Source: Dastarcus helophoroides (taxonomy: Eukaryota; Arthropoda; Insecta; Coleoptera; Bothrideridae). From it: 64,000 nt of DNA. This document shows positions 21,545-32,869 of the stretch, piece by piece (position 1 is the first letter of the stretch; each line of letters opens with the position of its first letter). The notes below the pieces were generated by a model. The model searched no databases. It saw nothing but the letters and a program-made list of their open reading frames with translations, and had not been told where the DNA came from. The position numbers and the translations under genes are program-made. The DNA is taken from NCBI GenBank assembly GCA_028583605.1, contig CM053331.1, positions 39,408,283 through 39,472,282 of the forward strand, written 5' to 3'.

Positions 21545-24450
21545 TTTTTTTTAGAAATTTCGAAATTAAAGTTAAAATTTCAAGAAAAAAGTTGAAATTT
21601 CGAGAAAAAAGTTGAAATTTCGAGAAAAAGGTCGAAATTTCGAGAAAAATCGAAATTTCGAGTTTTAAATCGAAATTCTTCGAAATTTCGCCTTTGTCTT
21701 CGAAAGTTCGATTTTTTTTCTCAAAATGTGGATCTTTTTCTTAAAATTTTGATTTTTTTTAAACAATTTGTTTGCTTTTCAAAACTTTCGATTTTTACCT
21801 CGAAAATATTTTTCTCGAAATTTCGATATTGTTGAGGTAAAAAAATTCAGAGAGAAATTTTTTTGAAATTCCAACTTCTTCTAAAAATTTTCTTCTAAAT
21901 TCGCGCTTTTTTTTGAAAATTTGGGCAAAATTTGACTCTCTCTGGGAAATTACGATTTTTTTTCTAAATTTCGACTTCTTTTCTCGAAATTTCCATCTTT
22001 TTCTCAAATGTCGAGCATTTCCTAGAAATTTCCTCATTTTTCAAAATTTCTTTGGGTTTTGGAAACTTTCGATTTTTACATCGAAAATCATCCCTTTCTC
22101 GCAATTTCGATATTTATGAAGTAAAAAAATACAGTCGAGAAATTTCGACTTTTTTTTTTAATTTCAACTTTTCCCAAATTTTCCTTTAAATTCTTTTTTT
22201 TTGAAATTTCGAATATTTGAGTAAAATATCGAAAATTGAAAAAATAAACCAAATTTCGAGAAAAAGAGTCGAGCTTTTCAGATTAAGGTAGAAATTTCGA
22301 GAAAAAATTCGAAATTTGAGAAAAACGTCGAAATTTCGAGAAAAAGCCGAAATTTGATAAAAAAAAGTGGAGATTTCGAGAAAAAAAATTGAAATTTTGA
22401 AAAAAAAAGTCGAAATTTCGAAAAAAAAGTCGAAATTTTGATTTTAGAGTCGAAATTTCCAAAAAAATGTCGAAATTTTGATTACAAGGTCAAAATTTCG
22501 AAACAAAAAGTCGATATTTGGGAAAAATATCGAAAAATGTAAAAAAAAAACAAATTTCGAGAAAAAAAGTCGAGGTTTTAAGTTTAAAGTAGAAATTTCG
22601 AGAAAAAAGTCGAAATTTGAGAAAAACGTCGAAATTTCGAGAAAAAGTCGAAATTTGATAAAAAAGTGGAGATTCCGAGAAAAAAAGTTGAAATTTTGAG
22701 AAAAAAAGTCGAAATTTCGAAAAACAAGTCGAAATTTTGATTTTAGAGTCGAAATTTCCAGAAAAATATCGAAAATTAAAAAAAAAACCAAATTTCGAGA
22801 AAAAAAGTCGAGCTTTTCAGATTAAGGCCGACATTTCGAGAAAAAAGTCGAAATTTGAGAAAAACTTCGAAATTTCGAGAAAGAGTCGAAATTTGATAAA
22901 AAAAAGTGGAGATTTCGAGAAAAAAAGTTGAAATTTTGAGAAAAAAAGTCGAAATTTCGAAAAAAAAGTCGAAATTTTGATTTTAGAGTCGAAATTTCCA
23001 AAAAAATGTCGAAATTTTGATTACAAGGTCAAAATTTCGAGACAAAGAGTGGATATTTGGGAAAAATATCGAAAATTGAAAAAAAAACCAAATTTCGAGA
23101 AAAAAAGTCGAACTTTTCAGATTAAGGCCGAAATTTCGAGAAAAAAGCCGAAATTTGAGAAAAACGTCGAAATTTCGAGAAAAAATCGAATATTGATAAA
23201 AAAGTGGAGATTTCGAGAAAAGAAGTTGAAATTTTGAGAAAAAAAAGTCGAAATTTCCAAAAAGAAGACAAAATTTTCAATTTAGAGTCGAAATTTCCAG
23301 AAAAATGTCGAAATTTTGATAACAAGGTCAAAATTTCGAGAAAAAAGTCGATATTTGGGAAAAATATCGAAAATTGAAAAAAAAACCAAAGTTCAAGAAA
23401 AAAAGTCGAGCTTTTCAGATTAAGGTCGAAATTTGAGAAAAAAGTCGAAATTTCGAGAAAAAGACGAAATTTGATTAAAAAAAATGGAGATTTCGAAAAA
23501 AAAAGATGAAATGTTGAGAAAAAAAGTCGAGCTTTTCAGATTAAGGCCGAAATTTCGACAAAAAAGTCGAAATTTGAGAAAAGCGTCGAAATTTCAAGAA
23601 AAGGTCGAAATTTCAAGAAAAAGTCGAAATTTGATAAAAAAGTGTAGATTTCGAGAAAAAAAGTTGAAATTTTGGGAAAAAAAGTCGAAATTTCGAAAAA
23701 AAAAGTGATATTTTGACTTTAAGAGTCGAAATTTCCAGAAAAATGTGGAAATTTCGATATTAAGGTCAAAATATCGAGAAAAAAGTTGAAATTTGAAAAA
23801 AAAACGAAATTTCGCGAAAAAGGTCAAACTTGCAAGAAAAAAGTCGAAATTTTGAGAAAAAGGTCGAAATTTTGAAAAAAAAAGTCGAAATTTAAGAAAA
23901 AAGTCGAAATTTTGAGAAAAAAGTCGAAATTTCTAGCTTAAAATCGAAGTTTGGAAAAAAAATCAAAATTTCTAAAAATAACATTTTTTTTAAATCAATG
24001 TCCTTTCTACGCCTTTGTAACATTTAAAAAAAGTTGAAATTTTCAGAACAAAGTCGAAATAATTTCCAGAAAAGTCAAATTTTGAGAAAAAAGTTCAAAT
24101 TTAGAAAAAGGTCGAAATTTTGAGAAAAAAAATTCGAAATGTTAAGTTTAAAGTCAAAATTTTGAGAAAAAAGTCCAAATTTAAGAAAAAGGTCGAAATT
24201 TTGAGAAAAAAAGTCGAAATGTTAAGTTTAAAGTTGAAATTCTGAGAAAAATGTCGAAATCTCGATATTAAGGGCAAAATTTTGAGAAGAAAATCGAAAT
24301 ATTTGAGAAAAACGTCGAAATTTCAAGAAAAAAGTCAAAGTCGAAATTTCGAGAAAAAAATCGAAGGCGCGAAAAGACGGAATTTCGAGAAAAAAGTCGA
24401 AACTTCGAAATTAAGGTCAAAATTTCTAGAAAAAAAGTCGAAATTTGATT
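21545..24450. repeat. satellite with GTCGAAATTTCGAGAAAAAA core
   Basis: Dense repeats of a 17-20-bp core around the palindrome TCGAAATTTCGA, with a longer period of roughly 270-300 bp marked by TTTTCAGATTAAGG (near 22275, 22817, 23117, 23417, 23537). Opposite in orientation to 15.8-18.5 kb. All ORFs here are Lys/Phe-rich repeat artefacts. Confidence 0.85.
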
Positions 24451-27400
24451 GAAAAATTTAGAAGAAACTGGAGAACCAAAAAAGAAGCTGAAGAAATTTA
24501 AAAAGAACCGAATCTCGTGATCTGATGAAGTTAAAGGAACTGAAAGGTTAAGAAGAAACTAAAGAACCAAATAGGAAACTGAACAAATCTAGGAATGACT
24601 GATTTTGTGACTCGAAGAAGCCAAAGAAACTGGAAAATTAAGAAATAATTGAAGAACCAAAAAGTAAGTTAAAAAATTTTAATAAGAATTGAATCATCTT
24701 CTTCTGGTGATCTAAATAAATTGAACAAAATGAAGGATTAACAAGAAACTGGCGAACCAAAAAGAAAACTTAAGAAATTTTAAGAACAACTGAGACACCT
24801 TATTCTGGTAATCTGAAAAGGTTAAAAAATCTGAAAAATTTAGAAGAAACTGGAGAATCAAAAAGAAAGCTGAAGAAATTTAAAAAGAACCGAATCTCGT
24901 GATCTGATGAAGTTAAAGGAACTGGAAGGTTAAGAAGAAACTAAAGAACCAAATAGGAATCTAGGAATGACTGATTTTGTGATTCGAAGAACCCAAACAA
25001 ACTGAAAATTAAGACAAAATTCGAAAACCAAAACGGAAATTAAAAAGAACTTCCTTTTGTTGATTTGTAGAAGTTAAAATAATTAAAAAATTAAGAAGCA
25101 ACTGGAGAACTAAAAAGGAATTTGAAGAAATTTTAATAAGAACTGAACCATATTCTTTTGCTGATCTAAAGAAATTAAAGGAACTGAAGGATTAAGAAGA
25201 AAACGGCAAACCAAAAAGAAAGCTTAAGAAATTTTAAGAACAACTGAGTTACCTTATTTTGGTAATCTGAAAAAGTTAAAGAATCTGAAAAATTTAGAAG
25301 AAACTGGAGAACCAAACAGGAAGCTGAAGACATTTAAAAAGAACCGAATATCTTGATCTGATGAAGTTAAAGGAACTGAAAGGTTAAGAAGAAACTAAAG
25401 AACCAAATAGAAAGCTGAACAAATCTAGGAATGACTGAATTTGTGATTCGAAGAAGCCAAAGAAACTGAAAAATTAAGAAATAATTGAAGAACCAAAAAG
25501 TAAGTTAAAAAATTTTAATAAAAATTGAATCATCTTCTTCTGGTGATCTAAATAAATTAAACAAAATGAAGGATTAAGAAGAAACTGGCGAACCAAAAAG
25601 AAAGCTTCAGAAATTTTAATAACAACTGAGTCACCTTATTCTGGTAATCTGAAAAAGTTAAAAAATCTGAAAAATTTAGCAGAAACTGGAGAATCAAAAA
25701 GGAAGCTGAAGAAATTTAAAAAGAACCGAATCTCGTGATCTGATGAAGTTAAAGGAACTGGAAGGTTAAAAAGAAACTAAAGAACCAAATAGGAATCTAG
25801 GAATGACTGATTTTGTGATTCGAAGAACCCAAACAAACTGAAAATTAAGACAAAATTCGAGAACCAAAACGGAAGTTAAAAAGAACTTCCTTTTGTTGAT
25901 TTGTAGAAATTAAAATAATTAAAAAATTAAGAAGCAACTGGAAAACTAAAAAGGAATTTGAAGAAATTTTAATAAGAACTGAACCATATTCTTTTCCTGA
26001 TCTAAAGAAATTAGAGGAACTAAAGGATTAAGAAGAAACCGGCAAACCAAAAAGAAAGCTTAAGAAATTTTAAGAACAACTGAGTTACTTTATTTAGGTA
26101 ATCCGAAAAAGTTAAAGAATCTGAAATATTTAGAAGAAACTGGAGAACCAAAAAGGAAGCTGAAGACATTTAAAAAGAACCGAATCTCGTGATCTGATGA
26201 AGTTAAAAGAACTGAAAGGTTAAGAAGAAACTAAAGAACCAAATAGAAAGCTGAACAAATCTAGGAATGACTGATTTTGTGACTCGAAGAAGCCAAAGAA
26301 ACTAGAACATTAAGAAATAATTGAAAAACCAAAAAGTAAGTTAAACATTTTTAATAAGAATTGAATCATCTTTTTCTGGTGATCTAAATAAATTAAACAA
26401 AATGAAGGATTAAGAAGAAACTGACGAACCAAAAAGAAAGCGTAAGAAATTGTAAGAACAACTGAGACACCTTATTCTGGTAATCTGAAAAGGTTAGAAA
26501 ATCTGAAAAATTTAGAAGAAACTGGAGAATCAAAAAGGAAGCTGAAGAAATTTAAAAAGAACCGAATCTCGTGATCTGATGAAGTTAAAGGAACTGGAAG
26601 GTTAAGAAGAAACTAAAGAACCAAATAGGAATCTAGGAATGACTGATTTTGTGATTCGAAGAACCCAAACAAACTGAAAATTAAGACAAAATTCGAGAAC
26701 CAAAAAGGAAGTTAAAAAAAACTTCCTTTTGTTGATTTGTAAAAGATAAAATGATTAGAAAATTAAGAAGCAACTGGAGAACTAAAATGGAATTTGAAGA
26801 AATTTTAATAAGAACTGAACCATATTATTTTGCTGATCTAAAGAAATTAAAGGAACTGAAGGATTAAGAAGAAACCGGCAAACCAAAAAGAAAGCCTAAG
26901 AAATTTTAAGAACAACTGAGTAACCTTATTTTGGTAATCTGAAAAAGTTAAAGAATCTGAAAAATTTAGAAGAAACTGGAGAACCAAAAAGGAAGCTGAA
27001 GACATTTAAAAAGAACCGAATCTCGTGATCTGATGAAGTTAAAGGAACTGAAAGGTTAAGAAGAAACTAAAGAACCAAATAGGAAGCTGAACAAATCTAG
27101 TAATGACTGATTTTGTGATTCGCAGAAGCCAACGAAACTGAAAAATTAAGAAATAACTGAAGAACCAAAAAGTCAGTTAAAAATTTTTAATAATAATTGA
27201 ATCATCTTCTGGTGATCTAAATAAATTAAACAAAATGAAGGATTAAGAAGAAACTGGCGAACCAAAAAGAAAGCTTAAGAAATTTTAAGAACAACTAAGT
27301 CACCTTATTCTGGTAATCTGAAAAAGTTAAAAAATCTGAAAAATTTAGAAGAAACTGGAGAATCAAAAAGGAAGCTGAAGAAATTTAAAAAGAACCGAAT

Positions 27401-27725
27401 CTCGTGATCTGATGAAGTTAAAGGAACTGAAAGGTTAAGAAGAAACTAAAGAACCAAATAGGAAGCTGAACAAATCTAGGAATGACTGATTTTGTGACTC
27501 GAAGAAAGAAACTGAAAAATTAAAAAATAATTGAAGAACCAAAAAGTAAGTTAAAAAGTGTTAATAAGAATTGAATCATCTTCTTCTTGTGATCTAAATA
27601 AATTAAACAAAATGAAGGATTAAGAAGAAACTGGCGAACCAAAAAGAAAGCTTAAGAAATTTTAAGAACAACTGAGTCACCTTATTCTGGTAATCTGGAA
27701 AAGTTAAAGAAACTGAAAATTTTTC
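24450..27725. repeat. satellite family 2, alternating ~382/~453-bp units (dimer ~835 bp), array 1
   Basis: ACCGAATCTCGTGATCTGAT recurs near 24508, 24890, 25345 (variant), 25726, 26178, 26563, 27015 and 27393, so spacing alternates ~382 and ~453 bp. The long type carries AACTTCCTTTTGTTGATTTG, the short type CATCTTCTTCTGGTGATCTA. Stops occur in all frames. Confidence 0.9.
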
Positions 27726-28260
27726 GGACATTTCATAAAGCTTCACCATTTAAAAAAAAAACGAAATTTTGAAAGAATTTCGAAAATTAAGAAGTAGCGA
27801 AATTTTCTACAAAAAAAATTAAAAAATGAAACTTTGCAAAAAAAAGTCGAAATTTTGAATAGTTTGACATTTAAACAAAAACCAGTCGAAATTATTAAGA
27901 ATCGAAATTTTCAATAAAAAAATTATAATTTTCCAAAAAAAAATTATTTTTTTTTTAGAATCTGAACTTATTTAGAATTTTGAATTGCATTCTTTTTTCA
28001 ATATCAAATTTAATCGATTGAAGGCAAAATTTCGATAAATCTTGATCTAAAATGTTGAGAAATATATGGAAACTTCGCAGGTTTTTGCCACACAATTGTT
28101 TACTCGGGAAATTTCGCTTTAAACTTGAAATTATCCTTGAAACTTCAAAATTTCTGGAAAGAGTTTAAATTTTGGGAACACGTTTGTTAAAAAATTCTAA
28201 TTAAGTGAAAATTCTAATGCACTGTAATTTCGATGGAACGGACTTGTCCTTGAAATAAAG
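27726..28260. other. AT-rich DNA between satellite and foldback element
   Basis: Low-complexity AAATTTTCGAAA-like sequence grading into unique DNA. No gene seen. Confidence 0.4.
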
Positions 28261-28552
28261 AACCTGTCCCCTGAAACCAAGAAAGATTAAAAAACACAAC
28301 AGAGGTTACTGGCTAACGCGTTTCGACGGCCAAGCTATCATTTTCAGAGATAGCTTGGCTATCTTCAAAAATTCAGTATCTCTCTGAAGATGATAGCTAG
28401 GCTATCGAAACGCGTAGAGCAAACTTTGTTGTGTTTTTTAAGCTTTCTTGGTTTCAGGGGACAAGATTTGTATTTCAATTTGATTTAATTCATAAACAAA
28501 CTTGTCCCCTGATACCAAGAAAGATTTAAAAACACAACAATTGCTCTGAATT
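28261..28552. mobile_element. foldback element with hammerhead-like motifs
   Basis: The outer arms AACCTGTCCCCTGAAACCAA (from about 28261) and TTGGTTTCAGGGGACAAG (ending 28465) are inverted copies, with further pairing inside through AAAAAACACAACA and AACGCGTTTCGAC. A third, inverted partial arm follows at 28499-28552 (CTTGTCCCCTGATACCAAG). No ORF. The same unit occurs at 12441-12528. Related to Penelope-like or other non-autonomous elements by the hammerhead-like motif only (inference). Confidence 0.6.
28384..28414 (+). ncRNA. hammerhead-ribozyme-like motif, copy 2
   Basis: CTGAAGA-T-GATAGC-TAG-GCTATC-GAAACGCGT. Compared with 12441-12474 both strands of stem II changed together (GACAGC/GCTGTC to GATAGC/GCTATC), which keeps the pairing. 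A decayed inverted copy at about 28311-28346 has CTGAAAA in place of the core. Confidence 0.3.
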
Positions 28553-28867
28553 GCAAAATATTTGTTAATTGCCCACAACGACGTCGAAATGTCACCGCTT
28601 TCAATACAAAACGTGTTTAATTGTACAATAAAATTCATGTTCGTTGTCTGACTCTGCTCGAGCGTTAATTTCAAGGCTCCCCCTAATTATGTAAAAGAAT
28701 GTGCACGTAAACGCGGGTCAGCCATTGAACTCCCAAAATGCGCGAAGGGGAGGTCAGGAAGTGCACTTTTGTGGGAAAATGCCCCGATTTTTAATAAATA
28801 TTCGATTACATAAGTAGCGGAGCGTTCAATGGCATGCTTGTTTCGCGGGTGTTTGGTATTCGATACA

Positions 28868-29396
28868 CAGGGGCGGGTTAAGCTAGAGCCCGATACAAAT
28901 AGAATGTTCCATTAAAAAACCAACCCGCATACACCATTTTGCCATTGTCATTGTTGATAAATTAAAAACATTTGGAGAAATATCTTGTAATTTACATAAC
29001 AGAAAGTTTTCAGTATTTTATTAAATAAACTCTGCAGAGGGGGTGGCAAATTATATGGAAAAACCCTGCAGAAAAAACCTCGCAGTTTGTGTAATAGAAA
29101 CTTATCTGTATTTTATTAAATAAACTCTGTAGAAGGGGTGGCAAATTATATGGAAAAACCCTGTAGAGAAAACCTTGCAATTTTTGTAATAGAAACTTTT
29201 CTGTATCTTCTTAAATAAACTCTGTAGAGGGACGGCAAATTATATGGAAAAACCCTATACATCGCACTGGTGGGGGCCCTTCCACGTCGTGTTACGTGTT
29301 TATAACATTTTTGGCAACTAAACTAAAAAGAAAGCCGCCCTTTGGTAGGGGTACTTAGATAGTCGCACATGTTGCACATTCTTAAATCCGCCCCTG
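28868..29396. mobile_element. hAT-type MITE, 529 bp
   Basis: Terminal inverted repeats CAGGGGCGGGTTAAG and (reverse complement) CAGGGGCGGATTTAAG, typical hAT ends, flanked by a perfect 8-bp target duplication TCGATACA (28860-28867 and 29397-29404). No transposase inside, hence non-autonomous. It carries an internal minisatellite. Confidence 0.93.
28984..29268. repeat. three ~94-bp tandem repeats inside the MITE
   Basis: Units start near 28984, 29079 and 29172, each with TTAAATAAACTCTG and GGCAAATTATATGGAAAAAC. They seem to have expanded within the element. Confidence 0.9.
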
Positions 29397-29404
29397 TCGA
29401 TACA

Positions 29405-29987
29405 TCTATTTTATTAAGGACTAAAGTGCAGCTTTATTCAGATTTTTTTTACATAGAGTGTATAAGGTTTCGTATTTTACCTAAAATCGTAATTTGGTCC
29501 TTTAATTTGCATAATTCGCAACTTAACTAGGTACAAAATAAAATTCGTGATTTTTATAACATTATACATTATTAATAAATTTACATTTGTTTTTTTATTT
29601 CATTTCACCCATTGTGTCAATGAATTAAATGATTGTCGCTAAGATAAAACTAGTAGTAATTCTACTGGCGCCAGAGGAGACATCTGGTTTGTATTTGTGG
29701 TTAAAAGGTTGATGTAGAATTGAAATTCGTCACTACTTTTGAATAGTTTCTGTTTAAATTTATTTTTCAAATAAAAACAATAAATAAAGATACCTTTTTA
29801 TTTCAAGCAACAGGATAAGTATACGATTGTTGTTATGTTTGCATATAGTCACATAGAGGGCGCAAGTAACGAAATACCTAGTTCCGAAATTAACCTCAAC
29901 TAGGGAGGCCGATTCCTTTTTAAAATAATCGATTTTTGGATCGATTCAAATCGTGAGCAAAAGTATCGATTCCCGATAAAATTGGGT
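29405..29987. other. unique AT-rich DNA, no gene seen
   Basis: No ORF or repeat of note, apart from ATCGATTTTTGGATCGATTC-type short inverted sequence at about 29928-29950 just before the satellite resumes. Confidence 0.5.
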
Positions 29988-31990
29988 AGTGAACCAAATA
30001 GGAAGCTGAACAAATCTAGGAATGACTGATTTTGTGATTCGAAGAAGCCGAAGAAACTGAAAAATTAAGAAATAATTGAAGAACCAAAAAGTAAGTTAAA
30101 AAATTTTAATAAGAATTGAATCATCTTCTTCTGGTGATCTAAATAAATTAAACAAAATGAAGAATTAAGAAGAAACTGATGAACCAAAAAGAAAGCGTAA
30201 GAAATTGTAAGAACAACTGAGACACCTTATTCTGGGAATCTGAAAAAGTTACAATAATCTGAAAAATTTAGAAGAAACTGGAGAATCAAAAAGGAAGCTG
30301 AAGAAATTTAAAAAGAACCGAATCTCGTGATCTGATGAAATTAAAGGAACTGGAAGGTTAAGAAGAAACTAAAGAACCAAATAGGAATCTAGGAAGAACT
30401 GATTTTGTGATTCGAAGAACCCAAACAAACTGAAAATTAAGACAAAATTCGAGAACCAAAAAGGAAAGTTAAAAAGAACTTCCTTTTGTTGATTTGTAGT
30501 TAAAATAATTGAAAAAATTAAGAAGCAACTGGAGAAGCTAAAAAAGGAATTTGAAGAAATCTTAATAAGAACTGAACCATATTCTTTTGCTGATCTAAAG
30601 AAATTAAAGGAACTGAAGGATTAAGAAGAAACCGGCAAACCAAAAAGAAAGCTTAAGAAATTTTAAGAACAACTGAGTCACCTTATTCTGGTAATCTGAA
30701 AAAGTTAAAGAATCTGAAAAATTTAGAAGAAACTGGAGAACCAAAAAGGAAGCTGAAGACATTTAAAAAGAACCGAATCTCGTGATCTGATGAAGTTAAA
30801 GGAACTGAAAGGTTAAGAAGAAACTAAAGAACCAAATAGGAAGCTGAACAAATCTAGGAATGACTGATTTTGTGATTCGAAGAAGCCAAAGAAACTGAAA
30901 AATTAAGAAATAATTGAAGAACCAAAAAGTAAGTTAAACAATTTTAATAAGAATTGAATCATCTTCTTCTGGTGATCTAAATAAATTAAACAAAATGAAG
31001 GATTAAGAAGAAACTGACGAACCAAAAAGAAAGCGTAAGAAATTGTAAGAACAACTGAGACACCTTATTCTGGGAATCTGAAAAAGTTACAAGAATCTGA
31101 AAAATTTAGAAGAAACTGGAGAACCAAAAAGGAAGCTGAAGAAATTTAAAAAGAACCGAATCTCGTGATCTGATGAAGTTAAAGGAACTGAAAGGTTAAG
31201 AAGAAACTAAAGAACCAAATAGGAAGCTGAACAAATCTAGGAATGACTGATTTTGTGATTCGAAGAACTCAAACAAATTAAAAATTAAGACAAAATTCGA
31301 GAACAAAAAGAAAGTTAAAAAGAACTTCCTTTTGTTGATTTGTTAAAATAATTAAAAAATTAAGAAGCAACTGGAGAAGCAAAACGGAATTTGAAGAAAT
31401 TTTAATAAGAACTGAACCATATTCTTTTGCTGATCTAAAGAAATTAAAGGAACTGAAGGATTAGGAAGAAACCGGCAAACCAAAAAGAAAGCTTAAGAAA
31501 TTTTAAGAACAACTGAGTCACCTTATTTGGTAATCTGAAAAAGTTAAAGAAACTGAAAAATTAAGAAGTAACTAGAGAACCAAAAAGAAAGCTGAAGAAA
31601 TCTAAAAAAGAACCGAATCTCGCGATCTGATGAAGTTAAAGGAACTAAAAGGTTAAGAAAAAACTAAAGAACCAAATAGGAAACTGAACAAATCTAGGAA
31701 TGACTGATTTTGTGACTCGAAGAAGCCAAAGAAATTGAAAAATTAAGAAATAATTGAAGAACCAACAAGTAATTTAAAAAATGTAATAGGAATTGAATCA
31801 TCTTCTGGTGATCTAAATAAAATAAACAAAATGTAGGATTAAGAAGAAATTGGGGAACCAAAAAGAAAGCTGAAGAAATCTAAAAAAGAACCGAATAGCG
31901 TGAGCTGAAGAAGTTAAGAAACTCAAAAATTGAGAAGAAACTGGAGAAATAGGTAATTGAAGAACTGAATCATCAGAAGAATAAGTTGAA
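29988..31990. repeat. satellite family 2, array 2
   Basis: Same alternating units and orientation as 24450-27725. It resumes at GAACCAAATAGGAAGCTGAA, about 100 bp further into the unit than the left array left off, so the 2.3-kb gap is not a clean insertion. The last copies (31.8-32.0 kb) are diverged. Confidence 0.9.
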
Positions 31991-32865
31991 GAGTAGAAGG
32001 AACTAAAGAAATTCGAGAAAGAAACTGAATAACAGGTGTGAAGAAAAAACCAGAACTAGAAGAAATGGAAGATACAGGAACTGAAGTAGGAGAAATAGAA
32101 ACTAGAGAACTAGAACGAATTGAATTATTATTAAAAAACAGAAGCTGTTTCTATTCCTTTAGTTGCGTCATTTGTTTAGTTTATATCCTCAGAGGAGGAA
32201 CCAATAGAATTACTTATATTAAAACAATAATAAAATACAAATAATAATAATATAATACATTCATATGTATATGTATAATCTCTCGAGATAAAAACCTTAT
32301 CATATAATATACAGATTTCATAACAAGTTTAGTTACAAGTCGATGTTTTTAATAAATTTGTATTAGACCGCGATTACGTCATAGGTTTGAATGGAAGCAC
32401 TTAGTAGGTATCTCCTAGATTTCAATTTGGCAAAAATTTTCAAAAATTTTTATCAGTAAATCATAGAAATTTTTCAATGACATAAAACCAATTCAGGCAA
32501 ATTCATGCAAACCAAAATTTACAACATTTTCTAAGGAATTTCCTTTTTACCCTCGAAGCGTTTTCAAAAGTTTGTTGTTAAAAATTCGGCGAATTTTCTG
32601 AAAATTTCGATTTTTTTCTTCGTTTTTTCGTTTCCTCAATGATTTTAAATTTTTGATTTTTTTTGAACTTGTAATCAATCTTCCAAATTTCTTCTGAAAA
32701 CTTTGAATTTCTTCTAATTGTTGAAGTTTTTCAAATTAAGATTCTCCTTCCAACACAAATTATTGGCCTTTTTCTCAAATTTTCAGCTTCTTCTCGAATT
32801 TCGGATTTTTTACGAATTCAATTACTTGCCCAAATTTCTTTTAAAAACTTTGAATTTCTTCTAAA
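31991..32865. other. satellite edge and unique AT-rich DNA
   Basis: A 68-codon ORF at 32038-32244 begins in decayed satellite and is not believed. The rest is AT-rich with no recognisable gene. Confidence 0.5.
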
Positions 32866-32869
32866 TGTT

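Noticed and set aside
22444..23827. Phe/Lys-rich ORFs on both strands
   Set aside because: Artefacts of the TCGAAATTTCGA-core satellite.
29988..31990. 2.3-kb gap in satellite family 2 as one clean transposon insertion
   Set aside because: The array resumes about 100 bp out of register and the gap ends do not form a target duplication; only the MITE and foldback element inside are defined.
32038..32244. 68-codon ORF with an acidic start
   Set aside because: The acidic part is decayed satellite family 2; the rest is unremarkable AT-rich sequence.
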